A stretch of 64,000 nt of DNA from Steroidobacter denitrificans (GTDB taxonomy: Bacteria; Pseudomonadota; Gammaproteobacteria; Steroidobacterales; Steroidobacteraceae): contig NZ_CP011971.1 of NCBI RefSeq assembly GCF_001579945.1, positions 770,001 through 834,000 of the forward strand, written 5' to 3'. Below the pieces are notes generated by a model. It did not search any database, was not told where the DNA came from, and saw only the letters and a list, made by a program, of their open reading frames with translations. Positions 59,452 to 64,000 of the stretch are shown in pieces (positions within the stretch are counted from its first letter, which is position 1; every line of letters starts with the position of its first letter). The translations under genes were made by a program, and so were the position numbers.

Positions 59452-60363
59452 TCATTGACGCTGGCGGTTGCGGAAGTTGCTCGGCGTCTCACCGTAGGCA
59501 CGACGAAAGGCGACCGAGAAACTGGCAGGGTGACGGTAACCCAGCTGCAAGGCGATGCGTTTGAGGGGCAGATCCGTTTTTGCCAGAAACACACGCGCCT
59601 GTGCCAATTGTTGTGCCGTCACATGCTCATGTACCGTCTTGCCGGTGGTGGCTTTGAAAGTACGCATCAACTGGCGCGTACCGATGCCACATGACGAGGC
59701 CAGTTCGGTCAGACTGGGGACGCCGGCAGCGAGATCGGCCAGGCGTTCCTCGATCCGTCGTAACTGCCAGGCGGCCAGCTGGCCCGTCCTATTCTCAGTG
59801 ATGCCGTGACGCTCGATATGGCGTATCACATCGATCAGCACCGTGGCGAGTAGCGCTTCGATCAATGCTTCGCTGGCAAGTCCCGGTGCCTGCATTTCTT
59901 CCGCCAGACGTTGTAGGTTGACTCGGATGGAGGGATTCGACGACAGATCAGTCGCGGCCAGCAGTTGTCGTGCCGACCAGTCTCCTTGGAGGTGACCGGT
60001 AAGCCCATCGAAGTGTTTTTTCGGGATGTGGCAGCAGAGGAGGGATTGTGGGCCGCCGGCGTAGCGTCCAACGAAGGGCATTCCCGAGGGAAAGAGTGCC
60101 ACCTTGCCGACAGTGGCAAATTGACCCTGCGGCCAGATACCTTCATAGCTGATGTGCGAAGGTTGCCTGGGCGCGGTCAGCGAGAAGGACAGGACATGTC
60201 TTTCTGGATGAAAGATGCGAATGTCCTGGCGCTTGGGCCACTCGGCATGGCCGATCTCGATGACGGCATTCCCGACAGAGTGGGCGGTACAGCTTGCGCG
60301 AAAAATTCTGCCTGTCATCACTGACCTGATTTCCTTCTCACGCCCTTCGTGTGGTCGTGCCAT
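59452..60363 (-). CDS. AraC-family transcriptional regulator
   Basis: This 303-residue regulator has an N-terminal sensing domain of AraC-binding-like-2 type (EWPKRQDIRIFHPERHVLSF) and a C-terminal AraC DNA-binding domain (about 205-300: LTELASSCGIGTRQLMRTFK, KRIALQLGYRHPASFSVAFR). It is convergent with the crotonase gene and divergent from the alcohol dehydrogenase unit. The start at ATG 60363 is uncertain; Met16 (60318) is an alternative. No obvious operator repeats were seen in the 60364-60451 gap. Confidence 0.9.
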   Translation of the reverse strand: MARPHEGREKEIRSVMTGRIFRASCTAHSVGNAVIEIGHAEWPKRQDIRIFHPERHVLSFSLTAPRQPSHISYEGIWPQGQFATVGKVALFPSGMPFVGRYAGGPQSLLCCHIPKKHFDGLTGHLQGDWSARQLLAATDLSSNPSIRVNLQRLAEEMQAPGLASEALIEALLATVLIDVIRHIERHGITENRTGQLAAWQLRRIEERLADLAAGVPSLTELASSCGIGTRQLMRTFKATTGKTVHEHVTAQQLAQARVFLAKTDLPLKRIALQLGYRHPASFSVAFRRAYGETPSNFRNRQRQ

Positions 60364-60451
60364 GTCGGTCTCTCTAAAGTCATGTCGTATTTGTCAGGCG
60401 ATCCTGCTTGAGCCGTTCGGATCGGGCGCACTATGCTCGATGAAAGAATGA

Positions 60452-60661
60452 AGCCTGCAGCAGTCACAGGCAACTTTCGTGGGAGGCGCCAATGCCGCCT
60501 CGGGCATGGGGCACTACGGGGGGCGCGAGGGCTTTCTCGAATTCAGCCATGCTCGCACCATCTTCCGGGCCGGCTGGTGGGATCCGCGCCGCGCCCTGGG
60601 TCTCCACCCGCCCATTACCAGGAAGACGGAATTCCTGGCCGAGAGAGGCGTGAGGCGCTGA
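60452..60661 (+). pseudogene. C-terminal remnant of an aldehyde dehydrogenase
   Basis: The frame that opens after a TGA at 60449-60451 encodes only about 69 residues. The core NAASGMGHYGGREGFLEFSH, with following RTIFRAGWWDPRR, matches the last 60 residues of coniferyl-aldehyde-dehydrogenase-type enzymes, including the gene at 31498 (SGMGRYHGYEGFLEFSH). The catalytic and cofactor domains are absent. A good ribosome site is lacking. It is probably a deletion remnant left when the AraC gene or its neighbours were joined here. Confidence 0.8.
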
Positions 60662-60706
60662 TTTGGCTATGCGACATCGCGAGGCCGACGAGAAGGGCGG
60701 TGCAAT

Positions 60707-61846
60707 ATGACGAACCCTGCATTGGCGGCAGTCCTGAACGACAAGGAGACGCTCGAACTGCGAGAGTTGCCGCTGCCGCCCATAGGCGATGACGACGGTT
60801 TGTTGCGTATCGAGGCTTGCGGTATCTGCGGCAGTGACATTGCGCAGTTTCGCGGTGAACTTGCGTGGGGGCATGGTTACCCCGTTATCCCCGGCCACGA
60901 AATCGTCGGGCGGATCGATCAGCTCGGTCGCCATGCGGCGCGACGATGGAATGTTCAGGAAGGCGATCTCGTGACGGTCGATCCTTTCCTGGCCTGCGGT
61001 TGCTGCGATACCTGCATGAGCGGTCGTTATATCAACTGCACCAACAACTGGGGCGATAAGCAACAGTCTTACGGCTTCATCGGTACTGAGTACGCACCGG
61101 GGCTGTGGGGTGGCTATAGCCAATATCTCTACCTGCATCGCAACGCCCGCCTGTATAAATTCCCTGCGGGCGTCGCCGCCAATCAGGCGGTGCTGTTCAA
61201 TACCCTGGGCGGCGGCATCCGTTGGGCGGTGACGGTACCGAAACTCGGCATCGGGGACACCATTGTCATCATGACCCCCGGCCAGCGCGGTCTGACCAGC
61301 GTCATTGCCGCGCGGGAGGCGGGCGCCGGCAAGATCATCGTTGCCGGTCGCAAGGACAGCTACAAAATGGCCCTGGCCCGCGAACTGGGAGCGGACGTCA
61401 CCATCAATTTCCAGCGTGAAAATCTGCTCGAACGTGTCAAGGAGGAGACGGCGGGACGGCTCGCCGACGTGGTGCTCGATCTGACCCCGGAAGCGACCCA
61501 ACCGGTGCTGGACGCCATCGAGATCGTCAGGCCCGGCGGCACCGTCGTGCTGGCGGGCTCGAAGGGTGCCCGCACGGTCGCCATACCGACCGATACCCTG
61601 ATGTGGAAAGACATCACCCTGCGCGGCGTGGTGGGTGTGGGGCATCGTGAATACCGGCAAGCCATCAGCATCATCGCCTCCGGAAAATATCCTTTGCACC
61701 GCTTGATGACGCATCGCTTTCCCCTGCGTGAGGCGGAGACGGCGATACGCACGTTGGCCGGCGAGTCGCCCGTAGAGGAACCCATGTGCATCGCCATCGA
61801 GCCTTGGCTCGATGAGCGGCAACATCTGCAAGGAGATATGAAGTGA
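60707..61846 (+). CDS. zinc-binding alcohol dehydrogenase
   Basis: This 379-residue medium-chain dehydrogenase has the catalytic zinc ligands in CGICGSD (Cys38) and PGHEIVG. The structural zinc loop is CGCCDTCMSGRYINC (about 102-116). The cofactor domain lacks a standard GxGxxG and reads MTPGQRGLTSVIAAREAG, followed by IIVAGRKDSYKMALARELGA. It resembles L-threonine/L-idonate-type dehydrogenases more than ethanol dehydrogenases. Its stop overlaps the next start (GTGA), so it is co-translated with the DUF1214-type gene. Confidence 0.92.
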   Translation: MTNPALAAVLNDKETLELRELPLPPIGDDDGLLRIEACGICGSDIAQFRGELAWGHGYPVIPGHEIVGRIDQLGRHAARRWNVQEGDLVTVDPFLACGCCDTCMSGRYINCTNNWGDKQQSYGFIGTEYAPGLWGGYSQYLYLHRNARLYKFPAGVAANQAVLFNTLGGGIRWAVTVPKLGIGDTIVIMTPGQRGLTSVIAAREAGAGKIIVAGRKDSYKMALARELGADVTINFQRENLLERVKEETAGRLADVVLDLTPEATQPVLDAIEIVRPGGTVVLAGSKGARTVAIPTDTLMWKDITLRGVVGVGHREYRQAISIIASGKYPLHRLMTHRFPLREAETAIRTLAGESPVEEPMCIAIEPWLDERQHLQGDMK

Positions 61847-63069
61847 GCAGGATGAGTTATCGCGAATTGCTGGGCGAGCTTGGCAAACCGGTCGTCAGCG
61901 GCGAGATCTGGTCGGCTTTCGCCGAGGCCATCCGGCGGGCGGGCGAAGTCGTCACGCTGCCGCATGCGCCTGATTCACCGTACGATCGCGCCGAGGGCTA
62001 CCGATATTTGACCAATCTGATCAATGCCGCGTTGATCATGCATGTCGAGTTCGCCGACAAGGACTATCCCGAGTTCGGCCGCTTCATGGATACATCGATC
62101 AAGTGGGGACAGGACAACACCGATTGTCTGTACTCGAAGTGCTCCATACGCGGCGATGCGACCTATCGGATTCGCGGCAGTGGCGGCAGTGCTCACTATC
62201 TCAGTCTGGTGGCAACCCACGGTAGTTTCGGCGACGAGACGGCCGAGGACAAGCATCCGGGCGGCTCCTGCGGCAAGATCACCAATCTGAATCTCGCCTA
62301 CGAACCGGACGGCTCTTTCGAAGTCATCGTCAGTCCCGAGCCGCACGAGGGTAACTGGTTGCGCATCGACGCCAGGGCGGACGGTCTCGGTGTGCGCCAA
62401 TTCTTCTACGATTGGGACCACGAACGGCCGTGGTATCTGGAAATCGAGCGCGTCGGCGCCGAGTATCCGCCGCCGCGGATGACGGCAGAACAGTTCGACA
62501 AACGCCTGCGCGGCGCCATGAAATTCATCAGCCCCGGCGCCCAGTATTGGGATCGGACATCGCGCGGGCTATACGCGCAGCCGGTCAATCAGGTGCCGAT
62601 GATCGAGCGTGGACGCTCAGTGACCGATCCGGAGCAGCATTATGGTTTCGGCTGGTATCGAGTTGCCGAGGACGAGGCTTTGATCGTCGAGCTTACACCG
62701 CCGGCCGATGCGCATTACTGGGGTTTCCAGGTGTACAACTGGTGGCAGGCAAGTTGGGACTACACCTACCGACAATCCAGCCTCAACGGTCATCAGGCAC
62801 GCCCGGATGCCGACGCCAAGTATCGCCTCGTACTGGCCCATAGCGATCCTCGCGTGCACAACTGGATCGATCTGATGGGACACATCGAGGGTCTGCAGAC
62901 CATCCGCTACCTTCTGAGCGAAACCGGGCCGGAACCGGTCACCCGGCTGGTCAAGCTCACCGAGATATTCCAGCATCTTCCCGCCGGCACACCGAGGATC
63001 GATGCGCAGGCGCGCGCCGAAACGCTGCGCAGACGCCGCCAGGCGGTGTGGCGGCGTTTCAGGGGTTGA
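61843..63069 (+). CDS. DUF1214-type protein
   Basis: This 408-residue protein has no signal peptide. It has FADKDYPEFGRFMDTSIKWG near residue 70 and ATYRIRGSGGSAHYLSLVA near 105. The C-terminal DUF1214-like segment includes LIVELTPPADAHYWGFQVYN and WWQASWDYTYRQSSLNGHQA (about 283-325). The family is uncharacterised but recurs in aromatic and steroid degradation clusters, an impression from memory. GTG 61843 is preferred because AGGAG lies 7 nt upstream and the start overlaps the previous stop; ATG 61852 is the alternative. The sulfotransferase gene follows after 4 nt. Confidence 0.82.
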   Translation: MSRMSYRELLGELGKPVVSGEIWSAFAEAIRRAGEVVTLPHAPDSPYDRAEGYRYLTNLINAALIMHVEFADKDYPEFGRFMDTSIKWGQDNTDCLYSKCSIRGDATYRIRGSGGSAHYLSLVATHGSFGDETAEDKHPGGSCGKITNLNLAYEPDGSFEVIVSPEPHEGNWLRIDARADGLGVRQFFYDWDHERPWYLEIERVGAEYPPPRMTAEQFDKRLRGAMKFISPGAQYWDRTSRGLYAQPVNQVPMIERGRSVTDPEQHYGFGWYRVAEDEALIVELTPPADAHYWGFQVYNWWQASWDYTYRQSSLNGHQARPDADAKYRLVLAHSDPRVHNWIDLMGHIEGLQTIRYLLSETGPEPVTRLVKLTEIFQHLPAGTPRIDAQARAETLRRRRQAVWRRFRG

Positions 63070-63073
63070 AGAC

Positions 63074-64000
63074 ATGTTTTTCTACTTCGATTTTGCCAAC
63101 TATTTCACCTTGCTGCGGCTGGCGCTGCGCGAGCAGGGCCGAACGCGGCGGCGCCTGCTGCGCCGCTTGCTTATCCGCGTGCCGCTGGTGGCGCTGTTCC
63201 ATGCCGTGTGCTTCTTCCTCGACGGCATTTTCTTTCCGCGCCTGCACCGGCTGGAGGTGCGCGCGCCGGTGTTCATCGTCGGCCATCCCCGCAGCGGCAC
63301 CACGCTGCTGCATCGCCTGATGTGCGGGGACCACGAGCGCTTCAGCTACTTCATGCTCTACGAGCTGTGGTTTCCCTCGTTGATTCAGAAAAAAACTATC
63401 CGGTTCATTGCGCGTCTGGACGAGCGCCTGGGAGATCCGCTTGCCCGACGCATCCGTGCTTGGGAGGCGCGCAAGTTCAAGGCTACTCAGGGCATGCACA
63501 CGATGGGCCTGACACTGCCGGAGGAGGATGATTTCGTGCTCACACCCTCCTGCGCCTCAGGGTGGTGGATGGTGATGTTGCCCTACCTCGATGAAATGGA
63601 TTTTTATTACATCGACGAGCCGCCGCCGGCCCGCCGGCGGCGGCTGATGGCTCATTACCGCGAATGCGTCAAGCGCCAGCTTTATTTGAACGGTGCGGGC
63701 CGCACGCACCTGAGCAAGAACCCGGTGTTTTGCGGGCGTATCGAGAGCCTGCTGGAAGCTTTTCCCGATGCCCGCATCGTCGTCGCCATGCGTCATCCCT
63801 ACGAAACCCTGCCGAGCAGTCTGAAGTTGATGAAGAACGCCTGGAAGTACCGCGGCTGGGACGAGGCACGCATCCAGCGCAATCTCGATAACCTCGCTGC
63901 GAAATCGTTTCACATGATTCGTTACCCGCTCGAGGTGCTCGCCCGCCATCCCGAGACGCGGCAGGTAGTGGTCGATTATCACGATCTTGTCGCCGAACCC
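63074..64000 (+). CDS. sulfotransferase family protein, partial (runs off the window)
   Basis: The frame from ATG 63074 stays open to the end of the window (309 codons). It carries the PAPS 5'-phosphosulfate loop VFIVGHPRSGTTLLHRLM (about 72-89) and the 3'-phosphate-binding RHPYETLPSSLKLMK (about 238-252). A basic/hydrophobic N-terminus (residues 1-60) includes a possible membrane-associated segment. LSKNPVF precedes the second motif, as in many bacterial sulfotransferase-3 proteins. It would transfer sulfate from PAPS to a hydroxyl group, possibly of a steroid. Only the 3' end is missing. Confidence 0.88.
   Translation, partial: MFFYFDFANYFTLLRLALREQGRTRRRLLRRLLIRVPLVALFHAVCFFLDGIFFPRLHRLEVRAPVFIVGHPRSGTTLLHRLMCGDHERFSYFMLYELWFPSLIQKKTIRFIARLDERLGDPLARRIRAWEARKFKATQGMHTMGLTLPEEDDFVLTPSCASGWWMVMLPYLDEMDFYYIDEPPPARRRRLMAHYRECVKRQLYLNGAGRTHLSKNPVFCGRIESLLEAFPDARIVVAMRHPYETLPSSLKLMKNAWKYRGWDEARIQRNLDNLAAKSFHMIRYPLEVLARHPETRQVVVDYHDLVAEP

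Noticed and set aside
6378-64000. Integrative element bounded by the tRNA gene
   Set aside because: No integrase, transposase or direct repeat of the tRNA 3' end was found; kept only as a question for flanking sequence.

Overview
The window looks like the chromosome of a high-GC gammaproteobacterium. The evidence is an rRNA operon end, then ompA-like, ctlX, plsY, birA, coaX and tRNA-Thr genes, followed by a very large aerobic catabolic region rich in acyl-CoA chemistry and carrying a TonB-dependent receptor. A steroid-degrading Nevskiales/Steroidobacter-like lineage would fit, but that placement is an inference from gene content. No transposase, phage gene or CRISPR array was seen.

Layout. 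1-1200: 3' end of the 23S rRNA gene, a spacer with a perfect 22-bp inverted repeat, the 5S gene and a terminator. 1423-6453: housekeeping genes and tRNA-Thr(UGU). 6660-7302: a HigA-like antitoxin with a frameshifted toxin. 7703-17083: a three-subunit molybdenum hydroxylase split over two divergent units, a luciferase-like monooxygenase, an amidohydrolase, a homologue of plant cycloeucalenol cycloisomerase, and an acyl-CoA synthetase. 17546-24879: module A, with hotdog hydratases, a thiolase-fold retro-aldolase with its DUF35 partner, two acyl-CoA dehydrogenases and a KstD-type flavoprotein. 25226-28704: a LuxR-type regulator and a TonB receptor. 29257-31421: module B, a retro-aldolase plus a DUF35-MaoC fusion. 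31498-37451: aldehyde dehydrogenase, PQQ alcohol dehydrogenase, SnoaL-like protein and SDR. 48393 down to 37590: a tightly coupled nine-gene beta-oxidation operon on the minus strand. 48629-56176: module C, two acyl-CoA dehydrogenases, two hotdog hydratases, retro-aldolase and DUF35, then a duplicated class III CoA transferase. 56254-64000: TetR and AraC regulators, aldehyde dehydrogenase, crotonase, alcohol dehydrogenase, a DUF1214-type protein and a sulfotransferase that runs off the window.

How it may work. Modules A and C have the composition of the mycobacterial igr side-chain system (ChsE1/ChsE2, ChsH1/ChsH2, Ltp2/DUF35): a heteromeric acyl-CoA dehydrogenase, a hydratase, and a C-C lyase of thiolase fold. 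With the KstD-like enzyme, the TonB receptor, the alcohol and aldehyde dehydrogenases and the cyclopropyl-sterol isomerase homologue, they suggest breakdown of a sterol or triterpenoid with a branched side chain, perhaps one carrying a cyclopropane ring. The substrate is an inference.

The most notable unlisted signal is a 20-bp palindrome, CATCGTCC-N4-GGACGATG. It lies in six intergenic regions of this locus (9261, 14434, 17452, 28865, 33677, 48468) and would tie the scattered units into one regulon. Other oddities are a Ser-to-Cys change at the nucleophile of a CocE-type hydrolase, a DUF35-MaoC fusion in reversed domain order, a 27-bp perfect palindrome at 28989-29052, and short tandem duplications at or across stop codons.
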